Source: Glycine soja (Eukaryota; Streptophyta; Magnoliopsida; Fabales; Fabaceae). From it: DNA of 64,000 nt. The notes under the pieces were generated by a model that searched no databases, was not told the origin of the DNA, and worked only from the letters and a program-made list of their open reading frames with translations. The stretch lies in NCBI RefSeq assembly GCF_004193775.1, contig NC_041016.1, positions 34,809,640 through 34,873,639 on the forward strand, read 5' to 3'. The position numbers and the translations under genes are program-made. The stretch's first letter is position 1. Every line of letters starts with the position of its first letter. Shown in pieces: positions 33,719 to 46,699 of this stretch.

Positions 33719-36480
33719 ATAACCAAATATGAGGTTATAGATTACTTGGTAATTTTCTTTTGTGTAATTGACATCTTTATTGTTAACCTTTCCATATTTG
33801 TAAGAGGTCACTACATTGGAGTTTGATGAAGATGGCGGTTTCTTAATGTTTGTAATGGTTGTTGGAAGTAGTGCAGGAAAGGTATGATGCTACATTGCTA
33901 CTTACTATCGTAGGTTGTGTGACTTGTGTCATTATTTTATAGATGTTCAATATATTCATGCTAACCATGAAGCCTAGACAAATAATAGTTGTTGCAATCC
34001 CATAGTTCATGGAAATTTAAGGAAAGCAATGTAAAGAAACTTGTCTTGATTATTTGGCTAAATTCAAACTACCTAAATTTGCCATGACTTGTTTATTTTC
34101 AATCTCTACATCAGTGGAAGTAAGGGATTTCTGCAACTTCCTTGGAGAACACCTCAGCCTTAGCCATGTATGTATTTGGCAGTCACTGGTCTATGGTCTG
34201 AAAACCTGAGTTCAGTCATTCCATATCTAAGTACTCTCATTTCCATGTCATATGAAAGAATACGATCACACCTGAAAGGTAAAGATATTGGTTAAGAAGC
34301 ATTCCTTATGCTCATTTTCTTTTGAATTTTTCTTATCTTTCCTCCTGCACCAATATATTTATGTAATGCCTAGCTTCCCTTTTGTACCACTTTTATTAAC
34401 TGCACCTTTTAAGTGACTTGGCTATTTTATTCCCTTCATTTTCAATACATATTCCTTTAGCTTAATTATAATTTTTACAGTTTTCTATAATAAAAAAATT
34501 TGTGGTGACTTTTTATGTGCATGACCACTTATACTACATCCAACTCATGGTGTTCTAGGCTCTTGTGCAACAAAAGCTACATAACACAAAAGGAGAACTC
34601 AAATAAAATATAATTTTTTGAGGTTACGATAGCCAAGTTTGAACCATCATTACAAAAGCTTCGAAGCAATGTCTACATATTAAGATTGTAATAAAAGATA
34701 TGTTCTAAAGTGGTCCCTAAACCATCTTTGATTCAGAACCTCATGCTCCAGCTACCAAAAACAATTTAGACTCTTCCAAAAATTTCTTAATTGTTCTCTA
34801 CAAGTTTTTCTATCCATACGCACTGATTAGCATAGAAAGTTCAAACTTTCCAATATTACTCATAAATAATCCTCAAATGTTATGATTGATACTATTCAAC
34901 TCATTTGTATTAAACACTTTTTTGAATAATAGGGATAATTAAATGTTTAAACTAGATATTTTTTATTTATCTTTGACAGAGCTTATGCACAATTTATTCG
35001 TCTCTCCTTATAGTGGAGCAACTATCTGATATATCTATATCATTTTTTATTGGTGTGTTATAGGCAAGACTCCAAATATGATATTTCTCTCTAAATAGTC
35101 AATTGTATGCTACTTTTAAACTTCATTAACATTTTGAGTTTTTAAAATGTTTCAGGCTATGGTAACTTAGTTGTTCATTGCAGTTTATGTTAGTGCTATA
35201 AATCAATTGTTTGACTTTGAAATAGACAAGGTATGAAACATTATTAGAAAATAATCTAGACAATTAATAAATGACTTTTTTGTCATGTGGTCTTATGTAT
35301 TATTCCATTAAAAAAAATGATAATGACATAATTGTTGTCTAATTTATGTAAAGTTGGATGTTCAAAAAAAGACTTAGAATATACAAGAGCATTTGCTCAT
35401 ATGTAATAATTTATAGTTTTCCAATTTTTATTATTTGGACTACCAAAGATTTCTTTTTATATTTTGATTTATCAAGCCTACCTAACTATTATAGCCTTTA
35501 ATATGGTAAAAAAATATAATTATTTATAGCTTACAAACTTTTCGATGGAAAGCACCATGTATTGACGTGTTCAATATGGGCTTTTTTTAGTTTTTCAAAA
35601 GCACCATGTACTTGAGCCCACACAATGAGCTCAATTGGGTTAAGCCAAGTGCACTTTCAACATTTATAGCAAGTTCAAATGAGTTTTTTTTAGGTTTTTT
35701 TTATGTTATTTCCATTGTAAATTATTCAATTGCAAGATAGAAATCAATTTTAGTTATTCACGATCCAAATGTTGTTTTTAGTATATAGAGATTCATCGAT
35801 TATTTGTTCATTCGTTCAATCCAAAGTTTTCTAGCTAATGAATCTGTTATAAGTCTTCTGGTTCAACTCTTGTAAATAGCATCTTAGATAGATTCTACAC
35901 GAACTGAAGAATAAGATTGTGTATATGGTGGTACAATTAAAAACCTTTGACTATTGATAATATATTTTTTTTTCTAATATTTGTATGCAATGAACTTTCT
36001 TACAAAAATTTTATGTGGCAATGCAATGACCAAATCAACCTGCTTGTAGAACTAATGATTGTTTCACCTTGTTTAACTTGGCAAAAAATTTCTAACTTCA
36101 TTTTTCTAATTATTGTTTTGTGTTCACAACTTATTTGGGACTAATTATTGTTTTTATATTTGTATGCTCAAGAGTCCAGTAAAATGACCACTTTACCTAC
36201 AACATTAACAATTGTATCGATTCATTATCTAGTTTCATTAGCTTGTGCGAACTTTTAGAGTCATTTAGATTTAGTAAACACGGAGCTTTGTAAAAATTGT
36301 TAATGATTTCCTGGGACTTTTATGTATTTTAGTTTTTATCTTATTCTCTAGAAATTTCACTATACATATTGATTACCTTTTCTATTATTTTATTAGAATT
36401 TCCTTTTTTTGTATTTTTTATTAGAACTTTTCATCTCCACTTCTTGATATATTGACTCATTTTCAATAGCATTATATTAA
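33719..36480. other. AT-rich region with no identifiable gene
   Basis: No long open frame, no recognised transposon terminus and no RNA gene. Homopolymer-rich sequence suggests old intergenic or decayed repeat DNA. I cannot assign it. Confidence 0.5.
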
Positions 36481-37064
36481 TTTCTAGTCATTTTTTTTAA
36501 TTTTTTTTATAGAAAAAGACATTCTAAGATGGTTCTCCAAAAAAACGGTCTTAGAAAGTCTACATTCTAAGTCGGTTCTTCGAAAAATCATCTTAGAAAG
36601 TCTACTTTCTAAGACTGTTTTTGGAAAAATCATCTTAGAATCTTGAATTTTTTTCAATTGTTTTAAAAACAAAAACATTATAAGACGATTCTTCCATAAA
36701 CCGTCTTAGAAAATCTACTTTCTAAGATGATTTTTGGGAAAACCGTCTTAGAATTCTCAATTTTTATTTTTATTTTTTTAAAAAAAAATTCTAAGACTTT
36801 TTCTGGACAAAATCGTCTTAGAAAATATATCATTCTAACACAATTTCTGTTCAAAAATTGTCTTAGAATCATTTTTTTTCATTTTTTTTAAAACTAATTC
36901 TAAGACAGATTATTAGTAAACCATAATAAAGATGACACCTTACAAAGATAGTCACAAAATCGTTATGGAAAAAATTGACTTTCCACGACGCTAGCTTCAA
37001 AGACAATTCTAAACCGTCTTTAAAAGCCTCCAAGAATCATCTTTGAAAGACATATTTTTAGTAG
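36481..37064. repeat. Cluster of short inverted repeats, decayed CACTA-like end
   Basis: Variants of TTCTAAGACGGTTTTT and its complement alternate every 40-60 bp from about 36520 to 36910. The block ends with TTTTTAGTAGAG at about 37051-37062, one base from the TAGTAGTG terminus of a CACTA element. Subterminal inverted repeats next to such an end are typical of CACTA transposons. The matching left end was not found. Confidence 0.45.
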
Positions 37065-37239
37065 AGCAAGTATACCGAATGGGTAGTTAGCTAGGTCAAA
37101 TATCCAAAAATACCCTGGTAAAAGCTTTAGGACACTGAAGCATAACCAGCAAAAGTACTCATGTATTTGGCCAAGCTAAATACCCGAGTATTATTGTTCC
37201 ATATCATCCAAGGTGAACTCACTACTAGAAAATAGACTT

Positions 37240-37575
37240 TTAACATCGGTTATTAACTGATGTTGAAACTGTGAATGTTAAAAGTCTCGACGTTAACATC
37301 GGTTTTGAAAATCGATGTTAAGTAAATTACACAACATCGATTTTGTACAAAACCGATGTCATATCATAAAATATTAACAAAAAAATAAAATATGAAGAAA
37401 ACCACATCATTTTTTTATAAAACCGATGTTGTCAGTCTAAAACATCGGTTTTTCAAAAAATCGATGTTTTTTTACTCACAACATCAATTTCCCAACCGAT
37501 GTTATGATCAATTTTTCAGGAAATCGATGTTGTCAGTAGAAAACATGAGTTTTTCAAATAATCGATGTTGTTTTT
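37240..37575. repeat. Left subterminal repeats of the CACTA element
   Basis: Alternating AACATCGGTTTT and AAAACCGATGTT motifs in both orientations. These are presumed transposase-binding sites, by analogy with En/Spm. Confidence 0.7.
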
Positions 37576-37977
37576 TGTATTTTTTTTAATATCCTATCTA
37601 CTTTTGTAATTATCCCAAATAACTTGTAAATTGAAAAACAAAACTAGACTAGACAATTTTTAGGAAGCAATTTAAATTTTTTCCATAATATATAATTGAA
37701 TATTTACAATGAATTATAACAAAAATGAAAGTCAATACATAAAATTATTTGTAACCTAATCTAAATTAACATAATAACTACTCTACAATTCTAAAATTAC
37801 TTAAACTCCTAGTGTTTGATTTTTAATTTTCAAATAATATCTTACCCACTGAATGTGAATTGCCTTCATCCAACTTCGATCCATCTAATTATTAAATCTG
37901 CGACACTCACAAAGTTTTTTGATGCATGAAAATCTCACTTTTCATAAAAGGTGTGGCCTTATACCCTTATCCCATTT

Positions 37978-38228
37978 AGGAAGACATATTTTTATAGTAA
38001 ATTCATACGTCAAGGTTAAGTCTCTTTCCTTAAATTTGATGAAATTTCGGCAACATTTCGCATTGGTCTCCATGTACATGACATGAAAGCGGTGAGATTA
38101 ATTCCACGACAATCTAGTATGCACTCAGAGAATAAAGAAAAATGCATTGTACTGAAATTTCATCAAATTTAAGAAAATAAACTTAAACTTTACCATGAAT
38201 GTACTATAAAAATATGACTCTTCCCAAA
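37978..38228. repeat. Long imperfect inverted repeat (about 72-bp arms)
   Basis: The left arm (37978-38048) and right arm (about 38152-38228) are complementary over most of their length. Shared words include ATATTTTTATAGTA, ATTCAT and CTTAAATTTGATGAAATTTC. The loop is about 100 nt. Transcribed, it could form a hairpin. It may be a MITE remnant or part of the CACTA interior. Confidence 0.65.
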
Positions 38229-38997
38229 CTGTCCAAACAGACAATTCAAGATTCAATACAATGATTAATGCAAACTATTCGCAAGAATCATTGTATTCAA
38301 TCTCAAACGGAAATCTAAGGTTCACTCATCATGAACACAACTTGTATATAAATCAATACTCATTAATCACAGTCAAGAAGTAATAAACGCATTGTTAACA
38401 AACAACAACATCAAAACTTTATGAGAAACAAATGTACCTGTGATGATGATCAATATAATATCCAACAATGAATGTCGTGATCACGATGCAAACAACAAAA
38501 TGAAAAAGTGTCCACAAATTACATTGAAGATTAGACATTTAACTAACAACTCATAAGCAACAACTTCATGACCACTGACCAACAACCAATCAAAATTTTA
38601 TCCCACTAAATAATGTTAGTTACAAGATTAAAAAAAATACACCCACTTCTAAAACAAAAAATAAAAGAAACTAAAATAATTTTTTTGCAAGTTAAAATTA
38701 GCTTATCCATAAGCTAATATGTACAAATTCTCTTTGATTAACTCTTCTAAAATTTGATTTTAACTTATGCATAAGCTAATTATGCGAGAAACATTTTTCA
38801 TTTTTCTCAAGTGGAACCTTAGGTGAGCAACACTTGTCTACTCCGTCTTATCTCTTTTTAATGTTTAATTTCAGTTCATTTATCCATTTCTAAATGCATT
38901 TAACACAAATAAAAAGAAAATGAATAGCTAAACCGCAAATCCATATTATTATCCATATGGACTGATCTCAATATATCATAACCATATTGTAACATCT

Positions 38998-41994
38998 TAT
39001 ATTTTAAAATAAATTAAAAAGGGTTTTATTTAAAAATAAATAGAGCTTTAGAAAAAAATGAGATTTTTGTAATTAAATAAATAGGGAGAAATAGTTTTAT
39101 TAATTGAAATAATGGATTTAAGATAAATAAAATAAATATATGTTCTTAGAAAATAAAAATGATGTTTTATTTATTTATTTGATAGGGAGTAAAATAAAGT
39201 TCTTTTTTATAAAATAATAAAATAAAGAAAAATAGCCTAAATAATAGGGTGAGAGTACCCTAACTATAAATAGAGACATATTAGGTCATTTTTTACATTT
39301 ACGATACGTCTCTATACTATTTCTTCCTCTCAAATTCATTTTCCCTTCCCTCTCTCCTAAAACACTCTTTTTCCCGCATACATTCAAACCTGTCCCAGTA
39401 AAACTATACTCTCGGACTCATTAACCGTTGGATCGCTATGAAATTTAAACTCTAGGTTTGGAACTCAATTTTGCATATCGCCACCATTGGAATTTGTGAT
39501 TAATGTCTGTGATAAGAGAAATGTCCCTCGCACACAACTTTCTTTTTCCCGCATACACCCATACCTATCCAAATAAAACTACGACTGTGGACTCGTTAAC
39601 CGTTGGATCATTGTAAAACTTGTACACTAGGTTTGGAACTTAGTTCCACATATTCCCACCGTCAGGATTTTTGGAATAACATGTTCGGTGAGAGAAATGT
39701 CCCTCGCACAGAGACAAAAAAATGGAGGCTCCAATCCCTTCTCCTTCTCTCTAACGCTTGGAAACCCTAGTAGAGAAACCAAAGGAAAAGCTTGAGGAAT
39801 CTTAGGGAACCTCTAGAGACACCACTATCACTATTGGACTACATAAGTGAGCCCGATTAGAGGTAAAGGATGAGTTTATCGCAATTGGGGTTGGAATGAA
39901 CATGTGTAGGGATCCTTAGAGGATCAAATTAGGATTTTTTTTGAGATCTTTATTGTATTTTGATTATTCCTTTATGATTATATTTATGAGATTGTTGTGT
40001 TTGACAGGCCAATTGATGCCATGATGTGAATTGATTGATAAAATTGAGTGCTCTTGGTGTTTTCATGTTTTTGACCTATGGTTTTGATTCCTTTGATTTT
40101 GATATGATTATGTGAAATTACTTGAGGGGTTTAATCAGATGAACATAACATATTAATATTATTATTGTGTGACATGTATATAATGTATGAGGCATGATAA
40201 CGTGTTGTCTTGAGATTATGGAAGTGTGATGAACTATATGTAAGTGACAAGTTGAGTATGATTTAAATTGGTCTCCCTATGATTTTAGCTAGTGAGAGTG
40301 ATCTGACTTACCAGTGTGTGGTCTGTCTTGTCATGTACTCCTATGATGTAAGCTCCATTGGAGCTTGTAGGTCTAGGATCTTCTTCATCAATGGATTCCT
40401 TTGCTTCTTGGAAGATAAATGGCAGTGGAATGGAGAAGGAAGAGAGAGAGGAGACGCCACTTCATGGAGAAGATGAGTCTAGAAGAAGCTCACCACCATA
40501 GGAGGCCACGGATAAGAGCTTGGAGGAAGAAGGAGATGAATGAAGGGAGAGGGAGAGAAGAGCACAAAATTTTGCGCTCTAAAAGAGCTCTGAAATCTGA
40601 AGTTAATATTCAAATGATCAAAGTTGAAAAAAATGCACACACATGACCTCTATTTATAGCCTAAGTGTCACACAAAATTGGAGGAAAATTTGAATTTCAA
40701 TTCAAATTTCACTTGAATTTGAAATTGAATTTGTGGAGCCAAACTTTGGAGCCAAAATTTTACTAATTATGATTAGCTAATTTTAGTTATGGTTCAGCCT
40801 ACTAATCCAAGATCAATTCCAAGATTCTCCACTAAGTATGCTTAGGTGTCATGAGGCATGTAAAGCATGAAGGACATGCACAAAGTGTGACTATATGATG
40901 TGGCAATGGGGTGTAGTAAGAAAATGCTCACCTCCCCCTCTAAAATTTAATTGGATTGGGCTTCTACCAATTCAATTAAATTTATTTCCAATCACACACA
41001 TCAAATATTCACTTAGTGCATGTGAAATTACAAAACTACCCCTAATACAAAAACTAGTCTAGGTGCCCTAAAATACAAGGGCTGAAAATTCATATATTTC
41101 TAGGGTACCCTACCTACAATATGGAGCCCTAAATACAAGGATCAAATATAATGACATCCTAGTCTAATATGTACAAAGATAAGTGGGCTCATACTTAGCT
41201 CATGGGCCCGAAATCTACCCTAAGGCTCATGAGAACCCTAGGGCCTTCTCTTGCATCTTTGGCCCAATCTTCGTGGAGTCTTCTATCCAATGCCCTTGGA
41301 GGGTAGGATTGCATCATCCTAGGCGCTTGATGAGGTTTTTCACTAACATAGTATCACATTGCATATAGGATTGAGTCTTAGTATCTTTGTTGCATAACAC
41401 TTGTATATTGATTGGTTGAGTGATATTGTGTTTTGATCCTAGAGTACGTGAATCATGTGAAAATGTGAGACATATAGTGTTGAGATGTGATGTTACACGA
41501 TAAGTGGTGGAATGGCGTGAGCTATGTTAAAGTAAGTTGTATTTCATTTATATGATATGTATATCTATGTGGTTTCGTTTCTTTCTATTAGTTAGGAATG
41601 TGATAACTCATTCCCTATGTGTTGTTTGTGTTTGGATCTTGTGATTGTGATGATCTCGAACTTTATGTTCGTGGGAGAAGATGGTTAGGTGGATGGCTAT
41701 GGAGAACCTCATGCTAGAGGATGTTGGAACACAATGCTCTGATCGGATGTGATATTGGAACATGGGGTTCTGTATTAATTGCATGAAGTTCTAGACATAT
41801 AGTTTTATCATTTTGTTTCACATGTTAAGTCTTTAGTTCATTCTTTGGAGTTTTGTTTGGTGATTAACGTGAATGTGAACCTTTTACCCATGTGGATTGA
41901 CTTGCAATTTTATTAAATAAAATTGATTTAATTAAATTCCAAATTTTTATATCTTTTTCTTAATTATATGTATGTCGGGGTAGAGGGTGTTACA
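38998..41994 (+). mobile_element. Solo LTR A (about 2.0 kb without its own nested insertion)
   Basis: It starts TGTAACATC and ends GGGTGTTACA. Flanks are CATAT (38993-38997) and CATAG (41995-41999), a 5-bp target duplication with one mismatch. A TATA-like CTATAAATAG lies near 39264. No coding sequence or primer site follows, so it is read as a solo LTR formed by recombination between the two LTRs of an element. It is interrupted by solo LTR B. Confidence 0.7.
40354..41316 (-). mobile_element. Solo LTR B, nested in solo LTR A, antisense
   Basis: On the minus strand it begins TGATGCAATCCTACCC (from 41316) and ends CTTACATCA (40354), 963 bp. Perfect TCCTA duplications flank it (40349-40353 and 41317-41321). 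It belongs to the same family as the LTRs starting at 49741, 51503, 55972 and 63899. The short open frames within it are not genes. Confidence 0.85.
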
Positions 41995-42311
41995 CATAGA
42001 AAAGGAAAAAAATCATAATGAAAATCAAAATCAAACCTGTACTATAGAAAAACTAGGACAAATCAAATTGAAATTAGAAGAAACCAAGTTTGTTCAACTC
42101 ACTATGATGATTATATGATTAAAATTTTCAACTTTCTTTCTTATTTTTTGGCATATGTAATTAAAGAATAAGAAAAAGGCAAACCTTTAGCAATTGCAGA
42201 TGCTGGTGCAGCTAGGAGATAATTTACAGGGATTCAACCAATCAAAATGATATACAATACCATTCACCACCTCTACACCAAACAAGTACACCACATAGAA
42301 TGAAGACATGC

Positions 42312-43325
42312 TGTAGATGCAATTGCCTTTGATGTTTTGATGATGATCATGATGATGTGTTGCAATTGATGCAAATGGGCTTTTCAAGATTAAATTCAAG
42401 ACAATACTTCAAGATTACAAATCACAACATGAAGATGATCACTAGTATATTAGGAAGGGAATTCCTAATTGAATTAGCAAAGGTTTGGCCAAGTGATTTA
42501 AATTAAAAAGTGTTTTTCAAAGAGTTTATTCTCTGGTAATCGATTACCAGAGGATGTAATCGATTACCAGTGGCCAAATATATTTTATAACAGCTACTAA
42601 AATTTGAATTCGAAATTTTAGACTGTGTAATCGATTACACAATTTTGGTAATCGATTACCAGACAGGATTTTCAGAAAAATAATTCTAAGAGTCACAACT
42701 TTTCAAAGGCTTTATTCATGACCACCAATGGTCTATATATATGTGACTTAAACACGAATTTGCTCAGAGATTTTTAGAACAACAAGTGTTTATCCTCTCA
42801 AAGAGAAAAATCATTTTATCCTCTTAAAATTCCTTGGCCAATTCAATTGCAATTCATTAAGGAATTATTTGAGCGCTCAATCTGTAAAATCTATCTCTTT
42901 CTAGAGAGATTCATTCTTCTTCTTCTATTCATTCTCTAAGGGATTAAGAGACTGTGGGTCTCTTGTCGTAAAGGAATTCTAAACACAAGGGAAGGATTGT
43001 CCTTGTGTGTTTAGAACTTGTAAAAGGAATTTACAAGATAGTGGAACTCTCAAGCGGGTTGCTTGGGGACTGGACGTAGGCACAAGGGTGTGGCCGAACC
43101 AGTATAAATCTGAGTTTGCACTTTCTCTTCCATTAATCTCCTTATTTATTATTGCTTTATATTCATATTCAAATTGTTTTATTTGAATCAATATTTAAGA
43201 AGATTGTCATTAAGGGAATTCATAACTTGAATAAAAAGTGAAATAGATTTTTAATTGGGGAAGTAATTTTGGAATATCTTAATTCAACCCCCCTTCTTAA
43301 GATATCTGAGGCCACTTGTCTAACA
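42312..43325 (+). mobile_element. Solo LTR C with TAATCGATTA palindromes
   Basis: It starts TGTAGATGC and ends GTCTAACA, 1014 bp. CATGC flanks both sides (42307-42311 and 43326-43330), a perfect 5-bp target duplication. Four palindromic sites centred on TAATCGATTA lie at 42533-42661. A TATA-like CTATATATATG is near 42732. It resembles legume Ty1/copia LTRs, but the superfamily cannot be proven without coding sequence. Confidence 0.8.
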
Positions 43326-44214
43326 CATGCTAATTCTCAAACAATTTTTCCTCAGTTCATATTCATCTCATTATAGTTACAAGTTACAACATCCTATCAT
43401 TAACTTACTTACTTCTTCTACTAAGAGTAAGGGTGTATGGATATAAAGTTTCCCGATGTAGTCAGCATAATCCAAAAACAGAGCAACAATCCAAGAAACA
43501 GGTCAATCATCATTCCCATAAACATATATACATATAGATACACCATAACTTGAAAATGCATCCAATTTCAACTAATGCCTAAGGAATGGCACCTGCATCC
43601 AGTTTCAGAAAATGCACCATAAGTAGAAAGAAAATGCATCAAACATATATACATATAGATACTCATAGTCACAGCTACCTAGGGAGCTTAATTAATAACA
43701 AAAGAAGTCTTTGTGTTTCCTCAAAGGCTTCATAAACCAACAACATTCAATCCTAACCATTAACAAGTTTGTGGTCCATGAATCAATATGCAAAATCAAT
43801 TGCTTCATAAACCAGTTACACATACAGATTGTCATCCACACATACATATGCACATTTCATCAAATGGGTTGTAAACAATACATACACACACACACACATA
43901 AAAGACTTACCTGCCTTCACTTCTTTTATATTGCGCCATGTCAGACTAATACGAAGAAAGGAGAAGAAGCTAACCTTTCATGACCGATAGCTACAGAACC
44001 GTGAAAGTCATAGTGAGGTTGCAGCATGTCATGATTCAGGGCTACAATGATGTTATAGTGCCACAAGAGGTTCCAATGCCGCCAGTCACGGAGTTACAGT
44101 GCCACGAGAGGTTGCAAATCAGAGTGCCAAAGCGTTCAAGTGAGAGTGATGAGAGTGAAAGGTTTCAAAGTTATTGAACATCAAGGTTTTTGGTGCCAGA
44201 ATATGATTGAAAGA

Positions 44215-44540
44215 TCTTACAACATCGGTTTTTTTTAAAAAAAATCGATCTTAACAAAGTAACCTCAACATCAATTTTTCAAAAACTGATGTTGAGTTTT
44301 CTCTACGTTCTTCAGTAACATGGATTTTTGGTAAAACCAATGTTATAAAAGTTTGTTAACATTAGTTTTTTAAAAACCAATGTTAACGAACTCGTGTTAA
44401 CATCGGTTACAAACTCGTGTTAACATCGATCTTACAAAAAACTGATGTTAACAAACTCGTGTTATTTATGAGCTTACCACCGCGTTTTTGTTAACATCGA
44501 TTTTATGTAAAACCGATGTTAACTTAGCGATGTTAAAGCC
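44215..44540. repeat. Right subterminal repeats of the CACTA element
   Basis: Repeated AACATCGGTTTT / AAAACCGATGTT motifs in both orientations, a counterpart to 37240-37575. Confidence 0.7.
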
Positions 44541-44575
44541 ATTATTTGTAGTAGTGACTTTTGTCTAAATCATTA

Positions 44576-44726
44576 CACTATTAAAAAAAATCTTTTAACA
44601 TCGATTTTATGAAAATTGATGTTAACAAAAGCACAACGACATTTTTGTAAATAAACTGTCATTGTTAACATCAGTTTTAGAAAAACTGACGTTAACAAAA
44701 CGATTTTAACATTGATTTTAACTAAA
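44576..44726. mobile_element. Second CACTA-like left end, first copy
   Basis: CACTATTAAAAAAAATC at 44576 continues into TTTTAACATCG and subterminal motifs, like the left end at 37220. It stands only 19 bp after the right end of the first CACTA element and is cut at 44726 by the antisense LTR-like segment. Confidence 0.5.
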
Positions 44727-46690
44727 TGTGACACCCTATGACCCATACATATATGTATTAATAATAAAAGGAATAAAAATTGAAATATTAATTAAAATTA
44801 TTTAAAACATTTTTTAAATGCAAGCCTTTCAAAAGGGTAAAAGGCTCACATTCACCTTTCTAACATCATAATAAAACTTGTCTAAATAAATAATAAATTC
44901 ACTTTGGCTCAAAACAAGGTCGTCCAAAACTTCATACAATTAATATAGAACCTATACCCTAATGTCACATCCTATCAGAGCATTGTGTTCCTGTGTCCTC
45001 TAGCATGAGGTTCTTCATAGTCATCCACCTATTCATCTGTTCCCATGAACACAAGGTTCGAGATCATCACAGGATCCAAACACAAATAGCACACTAGGAG
45101 TGAGTTATCACATTCCTAACTAATGAAGAGTAACAATACAACATGTAGGTATAAATATCATAAAAACAAAATAAAACTTACTTAAGCATAGCTCACATCA
45201 TTTCACCACTTTGTCATCCAACATCACATCATCACACAACACATTTCATTCATTTTCACAACATTCATGTACTCAAGGAACAAAACACAATGTCATCAAG
45301 TCAATCAATATCAATCAATACACAAGCATTATGCAACATATACACTAAGACTCAATCCTATATGCAATGTGGTACCATGTTAGTGAAAAACCACGTCAAA
45401 CGCCTAGGAGTGCATGACAAGACAAAGCACACACTAGCAAGTTAGGTCACTCTCACTAGGTAAGATCATAGGGAGACCAGTCAGGGTCACGATATTTTGC
45501 GAGAATGCTCCAACCATATAGGATCAACATAGGCATAAAGGAGCACTCAAATCGGGTGACCCCTAAAGCCTACACTCTGAAGAGTCCGTCAGGGCCTCTC
45601 CCTCCTGATTCAGGTCCAACCTAGAAAATATTTTAGCACATAGACTCTATCTATGAACTGTACAAAACACACGACTCATCAATTGTTCTCAAATAATTTA
45701 TCTCGTCACCCTTAAAGGGTCTTAGCATTAACTCATCGTCCTTAAAGGTCTTAGCATTAACTCGTTGCCCTTAAAGGGACTTAGCCTTAACTCGTCGCCC
45801 TTAAAGCGTCTTATAGTCGTGCGATTGTACAATTCATAGTTCACAACTCGATACACACAACATCTCAATGCACATATATATCTCAATCACATACATACTC
45901 AATTTATCACATACACTTGATCTCAATCACAATGGTATAATCTCAGTTTAACACGTTATCACACCTCATGAATCATATACACTTTACCTATGAACTATGC
46001 AATACACACGATTACTCAATTGTTTTCAAAATCATTTTAACTCGTCGGGTTCCCACAGTGGATCCCATCACAATACTCGTGGCCCTTAAAGGGTCTTACA
46101 ATTGTGTGATTGCACAGTTCATAGTTCACAACTCAATACACATATCTCATCTCAATACACATGTATTTCATCATTCATCACATGTTCAATTTATCACATA
46201 CTCACAATTTGAATCATCATTTCATAATCTCAACATAACAATTTATACAAAAGATTTATCACAACATGGGGAGTAAAACCCCTCAAATAGTTTCTCACAG
46301 TTATATCAAAATAAATTAATCAAAATCATGGGTCAAAACACAAAAACATCAAGAGCACTCAAGTTTATCAATCAATTCTCATCATAACATCAATTGGTAT
46401 GTAGAACACAACAATATTGTATTTATAATCTTAAATGAAAAATTGTAATTCAATAAACATCCCAAAATAAACCCCAATTTAATCCTCAAGGATCCCTACA
46501 AATGTTCATTCTAACCCCAATTGCGACAAACTTATCCCTTACCTCTAAGCGGGCCCACGTGTCTTCCGATAGTGATAACGGCATCTCTAGCAAGTTCTTG
46601 AGATTCCTCAATTTTTTTCTCTGATTGCTCTGATAGGGTTCCCAAACGTCAGAGAGAAGAAGGGATTGAAGCCTCCATTTTATACTGTCT
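44727..46690 (-). mobile_element. Truncated antisense copy of the solo LTR A family
   Basis: It is the reverse complement of much of 39715-41994 without solo LTR B. Its minus-strand 3' end (GGGTGTCACA, at 44727) is present. The minus-strand 5' part equivalent to 38998-39715 is missing. Within it are about four copies of a roughly 38-bp unit (CTCGTCGCCCTTAAAGGG, 45705-45815). Confidence 0.65.
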
Positions 46691-46699
46691 TCATGCGAT

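Larger units (their letters stand above)
37220..44556. mobile_element. Non-autonomous CACTA (En/Spm) transposon with nested solo LTRs
   Basis: The left end is CACTACTAGAAAATAG at 37220. The right end is TTATTTGTAGTAGTG, ending at 44556. Both ends continue into TTTTAACATCG on their own strand, giving imperfect terminal repeats of about 29 bp. ACT flanks both sides (37217-37219 and 44557-44559), the 3-bp target duplication expected of CACTA elements. Many AACATCGGTTTT / AAAACCGATGTT subterminal repeats lie at 37240-37575 and 44215-44540. The 7.3-kb interior shows no transposase; much of it is later LTR insertions. Confidence 0.8.

Noticed and set aside
33810..33830. CACTACATTGG as a CACTA left end
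   Set aside because: The next bases do not follow the usual A-rich continuation and no subterminal repeats follow.
43711..44177. Short open frames near the right end of the CACTA element
   Set aside because: They have repeat-like content, no domain and no leader or splice context. Part is duplicated at 46730 as non-coding repeat.
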